Shown here: positions 31,970 to 41,350 of the stretch, piece after piece
Layout of the letters: every line of letters starts with the position of its first letter
How positions within the stretch are numbered: the stretch's first letter is position 1
NCBI GenBank assembly: GCA_963809925.1
Contig: CAWELH010000003.1
Coordinates: forward strand, 1 to 64,000
Direction of reading: 5' to 3'
DNA: 64,000 nucleotides
From: DASQZK01 sp963809925
GTDB taxonomy: Bacteria; Bacteroidota; Bacteroidia; Bacteroidales; GCA-2748055
Position numbers and translations under genes: made by a program
Notes under the pieces: model-generated
What the model saw: only the letters and a program-made list of their open reading frames with translations
Told to the model about the DNA's origin: nothing
The model's database searches: none

Positions 31970-33358
31970 ATGTTTGACAAAGAAGTTTACCACAAACGCA
32001 GAAATGCTTTACGCGAAAAAGTAGGTTCAGGGTTAATCCTGCTGCCCGGAAATAGTGAAAGTGCCATGAATTATGGTGCGAATACCTACCACTTTAGACA
32101 GGACAGTACTTTTCTGTATTTTTTCGGACTAGATCATCCTGGATTTGCCGGGATTTTAGATCCGGAAAGTGGCAAGGACATTATTTATGGTGATGATACG
32201 AATATTGACGATATTATTTGGATGGGTATGCAGCCAACGGTGAAGGAGCTGGCAGCACAAGCAGGCGTTCGTGAGACCAGGGCATTTTCGGTACTCAGAA
32301 GAGACATTCTTACTGCGATTGCTAAGGGCAGGAAGATACATATATTACCCCCTTACCGTGGTGACCACACTGTTTTTCTCAGCTGGCTGCTGGGTGTGGA
32401 CAATGATAACGTCAGTGAATTTATTTCCATCGAACTGATTAGGGCCGTCATTGCTCTTCGGGAGATAAAGGATGAGCATGAAATCGGGCAAATTGAAAAG
32501 GCAATCGACACGGCATTTAAGATGCATACCACTGTTATGAAAATGGCGTTCCCCGGGACCTGGGAGCGGGAAATTGCCGGTATGATTGAAGGAATTGCCC
32601 TGGCGCACGGTGGACCGGTCGCCTTTCCCGTGATTCTGAGCATGGATGGTCAGACACTACATAATCACTTTCATGGAAATCTACTGAAAGAAGGCAGGCT
32701 TGTGGTGACCGATGCCGGGTGTGAGACTGCTCTGCATTATGCTTCAGATATAACGAGGACTGTGCCTGTTGGAGGAAAATTCAACAGCCGTCAGAAACAT
32801 ATGTATGAAGTAGTATTAAAAGCAAATATGGATGCCATCGATGCTCTGAAACCGGGAATAAAAAATTTTGACGTTCATATGCTCGCTTCAAGGGTGATTG
32901 CTGAAGGGATGAAAGATGCAGGTCTGATGAAAGGCGATCTTGAAGAAGCCGTTAATCTTGGGGCACATGCTTTATTTTTCCCACACGGACTTGGACATAT
33001 GCTCGGACTTGACGTGCATGATCTGGAGGGTCTGGGAGAGGATAATGTTGGCTATGATTCAGATGTAAAACGCAGTGAACAGTTTGGAACGGCTTTTCTG
33101 AGGCTGGGGAAGGAGCTTAGGGAAGGTTTTGTGATCACTATTGAACCGGGGATCTATTTTATCCCGGCACTCATCGATATGTGGAAGTCTCAGAAGAAGT
33201 TTGAACAGTATATAAACTATGATGAGGTTGAAAAATACCGTGAATTCGGTGGGATCCGTATTGAGGATGATGTCCTGATTACCGGACAGAGTCACAGGGT
33301 ATTGGGCAGGCCTATTCCAAAGACTGTGGAAGACATTGAGAATATGATGAAGGCTTAA
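31970..33358 (+). CDS. Aminopeptidase P family protein (M24B), first copy
   Basis: A metalloaminopeptidase of 462 residues that removes an N-terminal residue preceding proline. The N-terminal domain (AMP_N type) holds GLILLPGNSESAMNYGANTY and DSTFLYFFGLDHP. The catalytic pita-bread domain has the five metal ligands in context: two Asp in VTDAGCETALHYASDITRT, His in HGLGHMLGLDVHD, Glu in TIEPGIYF, and Glu in GGIRIEDDVLIT. It has no signal peptide, so it is cytoplasmic. A second gene of the same family lies at 36919 on the far side of the succinate dehydrogenase operon. The stop codon lies inside a possible weak terminator hairpin. Confidence 0.92.
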   Translation: MFDKEVYHKRRNALREKVGSGLILLPGNSESAMNYGANTYHFRQDSTFLYFFGLDHPGFAGILDPESGKDIIYGDDTNIDDIIWMGMQPTVKELAAQAGVRETRAFSVLRRDILTAIAKGRKIHILPPYRGDHTVFLSWLLGVDNDNVSEFISIELIRAVIALREIKDEHEIGQIEKAIDTAFKMHTTVMKMAFPGTWEREIAGMIEGIALAHGGPVAFPVILSMDGQTLHNHFHGNLLKEGRLVVTDAGCETALHYASDITRTVPVGGKFNSRQKHMYEVVLKANMDAIDALKPGIKNFDVHMLASRVIAEGMKDAGLMKGDLEEAVNLGAHALFFPHGLGHMLGLDVHDLEGLGEDNVGYDSDVKRSEQFGTAFLRLGKELREGFVITIEPGIYFIPALIDMWKSQKKFEQYINYDEVEKYREFGGIRIEDDVLITGQSHRVLGRPIPKTVEDIENMMKA

Positions 33359-33374
33359 GTCTGTGGCCTTTTTA
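33348..33374 (+). terminator. Possible weak intrinsic terminator after aminopeptidase P
   Basis: A five-base stem AAGGC / GCCTT spans the stop codon of the aminopeptidase gene and is followed by TTTTTATT. The stem is short and the signal modest. Confidence 0.3.
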
Positions 33375-33387
33375 TTCTATTTATCAC

Positions 33388-34125
33388 TTAAAGTGACATC
33401 TTCAGGTATTCCCTGTTTAGTCTGGCTATATTCGAAAGGCTGATACCTTTCGGACATTCTGCTTCACAGGCACCGGTATTCGTACAGTTTCCAAATCCAA
33501 GCTCATCCATTTTGGCTACCATGGCGGCCACTCTTTGTTTTGATTCAACCCGTCCCTGTGGAAGCAGCGCATACTGGGAAACCTTGGCAGCTACAAACAG
33601 CATGGCCGAGGCATTCTTACAGGCAGCGACACAAGCCCCGCAACCGATACAGGTGGCGGCATCAAATGAAAGATCAGCGGCACTTTTTTCGATGGGGATA
33701 CTATTGGCATCTGGTGCATTCCCTGTGTTAACGGAAATATAACCGCCTTCCATAATAATGGCATCAAACGCTCTGCGGTTGACAATGAGATCTTTAATTA
33801 CCGGGAACGGTCTTGCCCTCCAGGGTTCAATGACAATGGTATCGCCGTCGCTGAATTTACGCATGTGAAGCTGGCAGACCGTCACCTTCTCGTCCGGTCC
33901 ATGAGGCCGGCCGTTTATGTAAAGGCTGCAGCACCCGCAAATCCCTTCCCTGCAGTCATGGTCAAAAGCCACAGGATCCTCTCCACGGATGATAAGTTCT
34001 TCATTCAGTATGTCAAGCATCTCCAGGAAAGAACTGTCGGGAGAGATATTACTTATCGGGTAGCGGATGAACCTGCCCTTTGAACGGGCATCCTTCTGCC
34101 GCCATATTTTTAATGTAAGATCCAT
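33388..34125 (-). CDS. sdhB: Succinate dehydrogenase/fumarate reductase iron-sulfur subunit
   Basis: Electron-transfer subunit of complex II / fumarate reductase, 245 residues, membrane-associated on the cytoplasmic side. The N-terminal ferredoxin domain binds [2Fe-2S] through CREGICGCC and a later Cys in VTVCQLHM. The C-terminal domain holds CIGCGACVAACKNAS and CTNTGACEAECPKG for the further clusters. It is the last gene of a three-gene leftward operon (cytochrome b, flavoprotein, iron-sulfur), 27 bp after the flavoprotein gene. Such b-type complexes in Bacteroidota work with menaquinone and can run as fumarate reductase in anaerobes. Sequence alone does not fix the direction. Confidence 0.95.
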   Translation of the reverse strand: MDLTLKIWRQKDARSKGRFIRYPISNISPDSSFLEMLDILNEELIIRGEDPVAFDHDCREGICGCCSLYINGRPHGPDEKVTVCQLHMRKFSDGDTIVIEPWRARPFPVIKDLIVNRRAFDAIIMEGGYISVNTGNAPDANSIPIEKSAADLSFDAATCIGCGACVAACKNASAMLFVAAKVSQYALLPQGRVESKQRVAAMVAKMDELGFGNCTNTGACEAECPKGISLSNIARLNREYLKMSL

Positions 34126-34152
34126 GATAAATCAGTTTTCAATGATAAAGGT

Positions 34153-36090
34153 CTACTTGTAGTTTCTCTGCTTAAGTTCGATATTTTCGAATTTCAGATC
34201 TTCCTTATGTAACTCGGTCTTATTCCCGTCGCCCTTATACTCCCATGCAGCCACATAGGCATATTTTTGATCGTTCCTCAGGGCTTCGCCTTCCGGGGTC
34301 TGGAATTCTTCCCTGAAATGCCCGCCGCAGGATTCCTCACGTTGTAAGGCGTCCATGGCTATCAGCTCCCCGAGTTCGAGAAAATCAGCGACACGACCCG
34401 CCTTTTCAAGCTCAGGATTCATTTCATGCAATTCTCCAGGTACCTTCACATCTCTCCAGAATTCATCCCTCAGCTGTCTGATTTGTTCAATGCCTTCTTT
34501 TAGCCCAGCTGCATTTCTGGCCATACCTACATGGTCCCACATGATTTTACCAAGGCGTTTATGAAAGCTGTCGACGGTGTGCTTACCGTTCACGCTCAGC
34601 AAGCGTTCGAATTTGTCCCTGACCTTTTTTTCAGCCGCATCGAATTCCGGAAGGTCAGTAGGCAAGGCCTTTGTCGAGATATCATCAGCCAGGTAATTCT
34701 GAATGGTATACGGAATGACGAAATACCCGTCGGCCAGACCCTGCATCAATGCGGATGCCCCCAGTCGATTGGCACCGTGATCTGAGAAATTGGCTTCGCC
34801 GATGGCAAATAGTCCCGGAATGGTCGTCATGAGTTCATAGTCTACCCAAAGTCCACCCATGGAATAGTGAATGGCAGGATATATCATCATCGGAGTTTCG
34901 TACGGGTTATCATCCACGATTTTCTCATACATCTGGAACAGGTTGCCATACTTTGCCTCGATGGCATCTTTTCCCTGGACCCCAATGGCATCCTTGAAAT
35001 CGAGGAATACGGCGAGGCCGGTGCCAACACCAAAGCCGGCATCACACCTTTCTTTGGCAGCCCTGGATGCCACGTCACGGGGTACGAGGTTGCCAAAAGC
35101 AGGATATCTTCTTTCAAGATAATAGTCGCGATCTTTTTCGGCAATATTGTTCGGGTTTAGTTCGCCTTTCCTGACTTTTTCAGCGTCTTCCTTTTTTGCT
35201 GGAACCCAGATCCTGCCATCATTCCTGAGGCTTTCACTCATCAGGGTGAGTTTCGACTGGTAATCGCCGTGCACAGGGATGCATGTTGGGTGGATCTGCA
35301 CATAGCAGGGATTGCCGAAAAACGCACCCCTTTTATAACTCTGCCATGCTGCGCTAACATTGGCGCCCATGGCCATCGTGGAAAGGTAGAAGGTATTGCC
35401 GTATCCGCCCGATGCGATAACTACAGCATGGGCAAAATGTCGTTCGATTTTACCGGTGATAAGATCACGGGTGATGATTCCACGTGCTTTTCCGTCAATG
35501 ACAACGAGATCATGCATCTCAGTTCTAGGAAAAATTTTCACCGTTCCGTTTTTAACCTGCCGCATCAAAGCTCCAAATGCTCCAAGAAGCAATTGCTGAC
35601 CGGTCTGGCCCCGTGCATAAAATGTGCGTGATACCTGTGCACCTCCAAAGGAACGATTCACCAGATATCCACCGTAATCCCTTGCAAACGGGACACCTTG
35701 TGCGACACACTGATCGATGATGTTATTGCTCACCTCAGCCAGCCTGTACACATTGGCTTCTCTGGAGCGGTAATCCCCGCCCTTGATGGTATCATAGAAA
35801 AGACGGTAAACACTGTCGCCGTCATTCTGATAGTTTTTAGCAGCATTGATTCCTCCCTGGGCGGCAATACTGTGCGCACGCCTCGGACTGTCCTGGTAAC
35901 AGAAACTTTTGACATTGAAACCCAGTTCCCCAAGGGTGGCGGCTGCAGAGGCGCCGGCAAGGCCGGTACCCACAACAATCACATCCAGCTTTTTCTTATT
36001 GTTCGGGGTGACAAGCTTCTGTGTAGCCTTAAAATTTGTCCACTTATCGGCTAAAGGACCTTCGGGGACATTTGAATTAAGTTTTACCAT
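34153..36090 (-). CDS. sdhA: Succinate dehydrogenase/fumarate reductase flavoprotein subunit
   Basis: Catalytic subunit interconverting succinate and fumarate, 645 residues. It has the FAD-binding loop VVGTGLAGASAAATL, the His that carries covalent FAD in RRAHSIAAQGGINAA, the substrate/active-site region IHPTCIPVHGDYQSK, and a second FAD contact in GEANFSDHGANRLGASAL. The capping and C-terminal helical domains are complete. It lies between the cytochrome b gene (22 bp upstream in transcription) and the iron-sulfur gene. The length and motifs match the Bacteroidota FrdA/SdhA group. Confidence 0.96.
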   Translation of the reverse strand: MVKLNSNVPEGPLADKWTNFKATQKLVTPNNKKKLDVIVVGTGLAGASAAATLGELGFNVKSFCYQDSPRRAHSIAAQGGINAAKNYQNDGDSVYRLFYDTIKGGDYRSREANVYRLAEVSNNIIDQCVAQGVPFARDYGGYLVNRSFGGAQVSRTFYARGQTGQQLLLGAFGALMRQVKNGTVKIFPRTEMHDLVVIDGKARGIITRDLITGKIERHFAHAVVIASGGYGNTFYLSTMAMGANVSAAWQSYKRGAFFGNPCYVQIHPTCIPVHGDYQSKLTLMSESLRNDGRIWVPAKKEDAEKVRKGELNPNNIAEKDRDYYLERRYPAFGNLVPRDVASRAAKERCDAGFGVGTGLAVFLDFKDAIGVQGKDAIEAKYGNLFQMYEKIVDDNPYETPMMIYPAIHYSMGGLWVDYELMTTIPGLFAIGEANFSDHGANRLGASALMQGLADGYFVIPYTIQNYLADDISTKALPTDLPEFDAAEKKVRDKFERLLSVNGKHTVDSFHKRLGKIMWDHVGMARNAAGLKEGIEQIRQLRDEFWRDVKVPGELHEMNPELEKAGRVADFLELGELIAMDALQREESCGGHFREEFQTPEGEALRNDQKYAYVAAWEYKGDGNKTELHKEDLKFENIELKQRNYK

Positions 36091-36112
36091 ATCCGGAATC
36101 CTTATTTTTCAG

Positions 36113-36784
36113 TTATCGGGTAAAATAAATGATGATCGGGATGGCGATGAAACCGCCGGTCACAACAATGGTGTATATCACTCCAATGGTTTTTACAGCC
36201 GGTGTATAAGCCTTATTATTCAGACCCAGGGTCTGGAATGAAGACTGGAAGCCATGCAGCAAATGAAAACCCAGGAAAACAAAGCAGGCAATATTAAATA
36301 AGACATAGCCGGGTAGCGTGAACTTGGCAAGAACGAGTGAAGCCAGATCATGCACGGGCTTTCCGCCATAAATCACTGTGGGGACATCTCCAAAAAACTT
36401 TGCCTTAAAATAAAAATCAGACAAATGGATGATAAGGAAGACGAATATTATTACCGCAGTGTGAATCATAAACTTTGAGAAGAAGGAAGTCTGGGAATAG
36501 TTATCGATCTTGTATCTGACCGGCCGGGCAATCCAATTCTGGATTTGAAGGAATACGCCATAGATAGCATGTAGCAAAAGTGAGCCGAACAATACGATCT
36601 CAAACACTTTGATCAAAATGTTCGTGGCCATGAAATGGGCTGCCTCATTGAAAGGTTCCTTATCTTCAAACAGGACTAAAAGGGCGTTGATACCCAGATG
36701 TACCAACAGAAATGTCACTAAAAAAAGTCCCATTGCTGCCATCAAAACCTTTTTTCCGATCGAAGAGGTAAAAAAGTTTCCCAT
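36113..36784 (-). CDS. sdhC: Succinate dehydrogenase/fumarate reductase cytochrome b subunit
   Basis: Membrane anchor of complex II / fumarate reductase, 223 residues with five predicted membrane segments, which is the single-anchor b558 type. Histidines suitable for haem b ligation occur in membrane segments (LLVHLGINALL, GSLLLHAIYGVFLQ, FLIIHLSDFYF, FLGFHLLHGFQSSF). Together these imply two haems and quinone reduction or oxidation in the membrane, as known for the Bacillus and Wolinella relatives. It is the first gene of the leftward operon and is divergent from the second aminopeptidase P gene across a 134-bp gap. Confidence 0.93.
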   Translation of the reverse strand: MGNFFTSSIGKKVLMAAMGLFLVTFLLVHLGINALLVLFEDKEPFNEAAHFMATNILIKVFEIVLFGSLLLHAIYGVFLQIQNWIARPVRYKIDNYSQTSFFSKFMIHTAVIIFVFLIIHLSDFYFKAKFFGDVPTVIYGGKPVHDLASLVLAKFTLPGYVLFNIACFVFLGFHLLHGFQSSFQTLGLNNKAYTPAVKTIGVIYTIVVTGGFIAIPIIIYFTR

Positions 36785-36918
36785 AAGATTTATTTTGAAA
36801 TAGGTTATTTAATGAGCAAATTATAACTTGGTCTAAAAATAGTAAATATATGGACAACCGAGTTATTTACACGTTGTGTTTTATAGTTTATAAATCTTCT
36901 AAAAAATAGAGTGGCAGA

Positions 36919-38205
36919 ATGGAAAGTATTCAGATACCTAAAGAGTTATTTATCAGGAACCGTTCTAAATTAAAGGAATTACTACTGCCAGGGGCATCTC
37001 TAGTACTGTTTGCGAATGATGAAATGCCCCGCAACGGCGACCAGTTTTTTAAATACAGGCAAAGTTCGGATTTCTTCTACCTCACCGGAATCAATCAGGA
37101 AAAATCTGTGCTGGTAATGAATCCGGGCCATCCGGATGAAAAACATCGTGAGGTACTTTTTATCCTCCGTTCAACACCTGAAATGGAAACCTGGAACGGA
37201 CATAAGCTTACAAAAGACGAAGCCTCCGGAATTTCAGGGATTGGATCTGTCCAGTTTCTGGATGACTATGAGAAATTGCTGTCTGAAATCGTACACCGCT
37301 CCAACGATGTATATCTGAATTTACCTGAGAATCCCAAAATTACATTTGAATATGAAACCAGGGATATCCGGTTATCGAAAAAGATCAGGAACTTCTTCCC
37401 GCTGCATTCCTATCACCGTTTGGCACCGCTAATCCAAAAACTCAGGATGCGGAAGGAAAGCTGGGAGGTGGACCAATTGAGGAAATCCTGTGACATCACA
37501 AGAGACGCCTTCATTCGCACCATGCAATTTATAAAGCCCGGCGTAATGGAATACGAGGTTGAAGCCGAGATAATCCATGAATTTATAAAACAAGGGGCTA
37601 TGGGCCATGCGTATGAACCCATCGTGGCCTCAGGGGTTAATGCATGCTTTCTTCATTATACCGATAACATTGCGCCATGTCGCGATCGTGAACTGGTTCT
37701 CATGGATATTGGTTCGGAATATCATAACTACGCTGCTGATCTCTCCCGAACAATTCCTGTTAACGGAAAATTTTCAAAACGTCAGGCTGAACTGTACGAT
37801 GCACTCCTTGACGTCTTTTACCATGCAAGGGAAATGATGAAGCCAGGAGTTGTCATGGCCGATTTCCATGAGAAAGTCTGCAGGCTTATGCAACAAGCGC
37901 ATATTAAAGTAGGTTTATATTCTGCAAAGGATGTTAAAAGCCATCAGGGGCCGAATCCGATATGGTTCCGTTATTACATGCACGGAACATCGCATTCAAT
38001 AGGCCTAGATGTACACGATGTCTTCGATAAAACCGTCACTTTTGCCCCTGGAATGGTCTTTAGTTGTGAACCGGGTATCTACATACCAGAGGAGAAAACC
38101 GGGATCCGGATTGAGAATGACATTCTTATCACCGAGAAAGGAAATGAAGATCTGATGGCTGATATCCCCATCGAAAGAGAAGAAATAGAAAAAATAATGC
38201 GTTAG
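36919..38205 (+). CDS. Aminopeptidase P family protein (M24B), second copy
   Basis: A Xaa-Pro aminopeptidase-type enzyme of 428 residues with no signal peptide. The N-terminal domain contains GASLVLFANDEMPRNGDQFF and SSDFFYLTGINQE. The metal ligands are seen in LMDIGSEYHNYAADLSRT (two Asp), HGTSHSIGLDVHDV (His), SCEPGIYIP (Glu) and GIRIENDILIT (Glu). It is clearly diverged from the copy at 31970, so the pair is not a recent duplication. The alpha/beta hydrolase gene begins two bases after its stop, so the two form a tight operon. Confidence 0.92.
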   Translation: MESIQIPKELFIRNRSKLKELLLPGASLVLFANDEMPRNGDQFFKYRQSSDFFYLTGINQEKSVLVMNPGHPDEKHREVLFILRSTPEMETWNGHKLTKDEASGISGIGSVQFLDDYEKLLSEIVHRSNDVYLNLPENPKITFEYETRDIRLSKKIRNFFPLHSYHRLAPLIQKLRMRKESWEVDQLRKSCDITRDAFIRTMQFIKPGVMEYEVEAEIIHEFIKQGAMGHAYEPIVASGVNACFLHYTDNIAPCRDRELVLMDIGSEYHNYAADLSRTIPVNGKFSKRQAELYDALLDVFYHAREMMKPGVVMADFHEKVCRLMQQAHIKVGLYSAKDVKSHQGPNPIWFRYYMHGTSHSIGLDVHDVFDKTVTFAPGMVFSCEPGIYIPEEKTGIRIENDILITEKGNEDLMADIPIEREEIEKIMR

Positions 38206-38207
38206 GT

Positions 38208-39011
38208 ATGGATAGAGTGGTAAAGTTCAGGAATTCAGATGTTCACTACAGGCAGATGGGAGATGGATCAGGGGAGGCAGTTTTTTTACTTCACGGCTAC
38301 CTCGAATCATTGGAGATATGGGATGGTTTTGACCGCATTCTTGCTGAGAAATATCATGTGATTTCGTTGGATCTTCCGGGACATGGAAAATCCGGAATTT
38401 TCGGAGAGGTTCATCATATGGATGATTTGGCCGATGCGGTATTGGCCGTCGCCCGTCATCTTGACATTCCTGAATTTCATCTGGTTGGTCATTCAATGGG
38501 AGGCTACATCACCATGGCATTCAGGGAACGACATTACAGCAGTCTCATTTCTTATGTGCTCTTCCATTCTACCTGTTATTCGGATAATGATGAGAAAAAA
38601 GCTGCCAGACAGCGGGAAATCGATCTCGTTTGGCAGGGGAAGAAAAATCTGATCGTAAACACAAATATACCAAAGGCCTTTGCTGATGATAACCTGATAC
38701 CTCTCAAAAAAATGGTGGATCGTGCCAAAGTGATTGCTTCACTGACACCGGATGCCGGGATAATTGCTGTTCTGAGGGGTATGATGGAACGTCCCGACAG
38801 AAGCCGCCTCATCAAAGAGGATAAAATACCGCTTTTGCTGATCGGGGGGCAGAAAGACAATTATATTCCCTATACAAAAATGGAGGAAATGCAAAGCAAT
38901 GGTAAAAATGTCGATCTGGCTCCACTAAAAAACAGCGGCCACATGGGGTTCATAGAAGAACCGGATATGGCCGCGAAGATTCTTGACAATTTTTTTAAAC
39001 AGTTTGCATAA
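38208..39011 (+). CDS. Alpha/beta hydrolase
   Basis: A cytoplasmic alpha/beta-fold hydrolase of 267 residues. The oxyanion-hole region is FLLHGYLESLEIWDGF, the nucleophile elbow is VGHSMGGYI with Ser as nucleophile, and the catalytic His is in NSGHMGFIEEP near the C-terminus. The acid is probably the Asp of GGQKDNYIPY. It has a cap region between strands 6 and 7, as in esterases and C-C hydrolases. It starts two bases after the aminopeptidase P stop and is surely cotranscribed with it. The substrate is unknown; a peptide- or ester-cleaving role is a guess from the neighbour. Confidence 0.88.
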   Translation: MDRVVKFRNSDVHYRQMGDGSGEAVFLLHGYLESLEIWDGFDRILAEKYHVISLDLPGHGKSGIFGEVHHMDDLADAVLAVARHLDIPEFHLVGHSMGGYITMAFRERHYSSLISYVLFHSTCYSDNDEKKAARQREIDLVWQGKKNLIVNTNIPKAFADDNLIPLKKMVDRAKVIASLTPDAGIIAVLRGMMERPDRSRLIKEDKIPLLLIGGQKDNYIPYTKMEEMQSNGKNVDLAPLKNSGHMGFIEEPDMAAKILDNFFKQFA

Positions 39012-39041
39012 TATCGCTTCAGGAGGCCCTGAACTGAAACC

Positions 39042-39509
39042 TTAGATCCGGGGTCCGGGACCCTCACCTTTTCCTGGTCCTGCCTTCATCCTCCGGCATC
39101 CCTGTCCGGAGTTGTTAAAAATTACGCGCTGATCTTCAGTCAGAATATTTGCAACAGCCAGATGATGCCTGGCATGGCTTTTCATCATTTCAGCCTGAAG
39201 TGCAGTCCGCTCGTTAATATTTTTCTCAATGGCTTCCATATCAGGATTTTCACTGGTTATCTCCGTATGATAGGCAGCACGCAATTCACGCATCTTGTTT
39301 AATATCGGCTGCGTTTCACGAAGCATTGCGATTCTCAGGTCTTTGAATTTTTCAGACTGCTCTTCAGTGAGATCAGGGATTATTCGTTCAATGGGCATTA
39401 CGGAACTTCCCATTCCGTTACCGCCTCTTTTCATTCCTTTTGGTGGTTGGGCGAAAATCATCAGGCCGGAAAAAAGGAAAACGATCAAAACAAATATTGA
39501 TTTTTTCAT
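39042..39509 (-). CDS. Spy/CpxP-like periplasmic protein
   Basis: A small exported protein of 155 residues. A signal peptide (IFVLIVFLFSGLMIFA) precedes a methionine- and glycine-rich segment (PPKGMKRGGNGMGSS) and a helical domain. That domain contains two copies of the LTxxQ-type motif seen in Spy/CpxP proteins: DLTEEQSEKFKDLR and ILTEDQRVIFN. Family members are ATP-independent periplasmic chaperones or envelope-stress sensors, and some bind metal. The end is Gly-Pro-Lys rich (MKAGPGKGEGPGPRI). The assignment rests on the two motifs and the helix pattern. Confidence 0.7.
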   Translation of the reverse strand: MKKSIFVLIVFLFSGLMIFAQPPKGMKRGGNGMGSSVMPIERIIPDLTEEQSEKFKDLRIAMLRETQPILNKMRELRAAYHTEITSENPDMEAIEKNINERTALQAEMMKSHARHHLAVANILTEDQRVIFNNSGQGCRRMKAGPGKGEGPGPRI

Positions 39510-39685
39510 GTGATTCAGGTTTTTCTATTTTGATCTATGAAATCGGAAAAGGTTTAATCTGTGACAAAAAAATACGTCTAAAAGGGCATGCTGTATATAT
39601 TGGCCTTTCAGACGAGCACTATCTTTCGTCCTGGAGAATAGAAGGTTACATAAAATAATATCGAGCAAGAATGTATTTCAGGATA

Positions 39686-41338
39686 TCAAGATTCTTTTTC
39701 AAAAATTGACTCAGCCTTTTGCAGGGTATTATCTATTTTCCTGATGATCGGGAAAAAACCTTCATTGTCAATGAGATTACGGGCAATGTAGGCTTTGATC
39801 TGGATGGCAAGAACATCATGTGATGTTTTTATTTCCTGCAAGTTTGGTTTTATACCGTTGCTTTCGGCGTACCTGACGAACTCATTGAAGTAGTTTGTTT
39901 TATCGAGGTAACCTTCGATTTCATTTGCTGAGCTAAGCTTTTCCAGCTTATTCCTATGCGAGTCGGTATAATTAAAGGCAAACCGATAGATTAGGCCAAG
40001 ATTTCTGACCTTGTTGAAGTACGGACTGATACCAGTTGTATCGAGAGGTACGAAAACGTCGGGCATGATACCGCCACCACCATAAACAACTTTCCCTCCC
40101 GGTGTGACGAACCTAAGTGAATCGGCGAATTTAATACTGTCTGCGCTTTCAAGTTCGCCTTTCAAAAATCTTTCATGGATGTCGTCATAATATTCTTCGT
40201 GGTTTGAGGTATAGGGTTTCTGAATGCTCCTGCCCGTTGGGGTATAATACCTTGCAATGGTGAGACGCAGCGCAGAGCCGTCACGAAATTCTACCTGCTC
40301 CTGCACGAGGCCTTTTCCGAAAGAGCGGCGGCCGACAATTTCACCACGGTCATTATCCTGGATGGCTCCAGCAAGGATCTCACTTGCTGAGGCGGAGAAT
40401 TCATCAAGGAGAATGATAAGCTCATCGTCCTGGGTGATCCCTCTTGACGAGGAATAAAAATCCTGGCGGGGTCTTGATTTTCCCTGGGTATAAACGATCA
40501 GTTTATTTGCCGGGAGGAACTGGTCGGCAATGGTTGTAGCTGCATCCATGACTCCTCCTCCGTTGCCTCGTAAATCAAGGATCAGCTTCTTCATTCCTTT
40601 AGTATGCAGGTCTGTGATCGCTTCCTGAAATTCCTGTACGGTGGTTTGTGAAAAAGTGCTGATCTTCATATATCCCACGTCATCGTCCATCATGTACGCC
40701 ACATCCACTGAATGCAGCGGAATATCGTCCCTTGTGATCTCAAAATCCAGGAGTTCCTTTTCATTTCTTCTAAGTACGGAAACTCTAACAGTCGATCCTT
40801 TCGGACCCCGTAGCTTGTTCACAACAGAATCTGTCTGCATTCCCACACCGGCAACCGGTATGTCATTCACTTTGATGATACGGTCGCCTGCCTGAATACC
40901 CACGATCTCTGAAGGTCCGTTAGGAATGGTATTGATGACGGCAACGGTATCATCGTTCATGTTGAACTGAATGCCGATACCGCTAAAGTTGCCCACCAAC
41001 GGTTCATTAAATTTCTCAAGCTCCCTGGCAGGAATATACATGGAATGCGGATCAAGCTGATCGACGATGGTAGGAATGGCCTTCTCAGTCATTTTATCAA
41101 GGTCTACCGTATCCACATATTCATTCTGGATATATGATAAGATGGAATTGATCTTGTTGGTTCGCGGCAGAAGCGAAAATGTCATGTCGTTGCCGTCTTT
41201 GCCCGAGTTATTATTCATCAAAGAACGAATGGGGTTCTCTGATTGGAGAAGGCGAGAGCCGTACCAGTTTCCGATAATAATACCTGCAATGAGTATGATG
41301 GAAAATAGAAGGGGTAGAATGTACTTCCTGGTTCTCAT
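39686..41338 (-). CDS. S41 family C-terminal processing peptidase
   Basis: A periplasmic serine protease of 550 residues of the CtpA/Prc type. An N-terminal membrane anchor or signal (YILPLLFSIILIAGIIIG) is followed by a helical region, a PDZ domain (GIGIQFNMNDDTVAVINTIP, GPSEIVGIQAGDRIIKVND), and the catalytic core. The Ser is in DEFSASASEILAGAI and the Lys in GRRSFGKGLVQEQ. A C-terminal extension of about 150 residues follows. Family members trim C-termini of envelope proteins or clear damaged ones. It lies 12 bp downstream of the dCMP deaminase gene on the same strand, and a -7 box precedes that pair. Confidence 0.93.
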   Translation of the reverse strand: MRTRKYILPLLFSIILIAGIIIGNWYGSRLLQSENPIRSLMNNNSGKDGNDMTFSLLPRTNKINSILSYIQNEYVDTVDLDKMTEKAIPTIVDQLDPHSMYIPARELEKFNEPLVGNFSGIGIQFNMNDDTVAVINTIPNGPSEIVGIQAGDRIIKVNDIPVAGVGMQTDSVVNKLRGPKGSTVRVSVLRRNEKELLDFEITRDDIPLHSVDVAYMMDDDVGYMKISTFSQTTVQEFQEAITDLHTKGMKKLILDLRGNGGGVMDAATTIADQFLPANKLIVYTQGKSRPRQDFYSSSRGITQDDELIILLDEFSASASEILAGAIQDNDRGEIVGRRSFGKGLVQEQVEFRDGSALRLTIARYYTPTGRSIQKPYTSNHEEYYDDIHERFLKGELESADSIKFADSLRFVTPGGKVVYGGGGIMPDVFVPLDTTGISPYFNKVRNLGLIYRFAFNYTDSHRNKLEKLSSANEIEGYLDKTNYFNEFVRYAESNGIKPNLQEIKTSHDVLAIQIKAYIARNLIDNEGFFPIIRKIDNTLQKAESIFEKES

Positions 41339-41350
41339 TTGAATGTATCC

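Noticed and set aside
39018..39033. Hairpin TTCAGG-AGGC-CCTGAA as a terminator after the alpha/beta hydrolase
   Set aside because: The stem is perfect, but no T-run follows on either strand.
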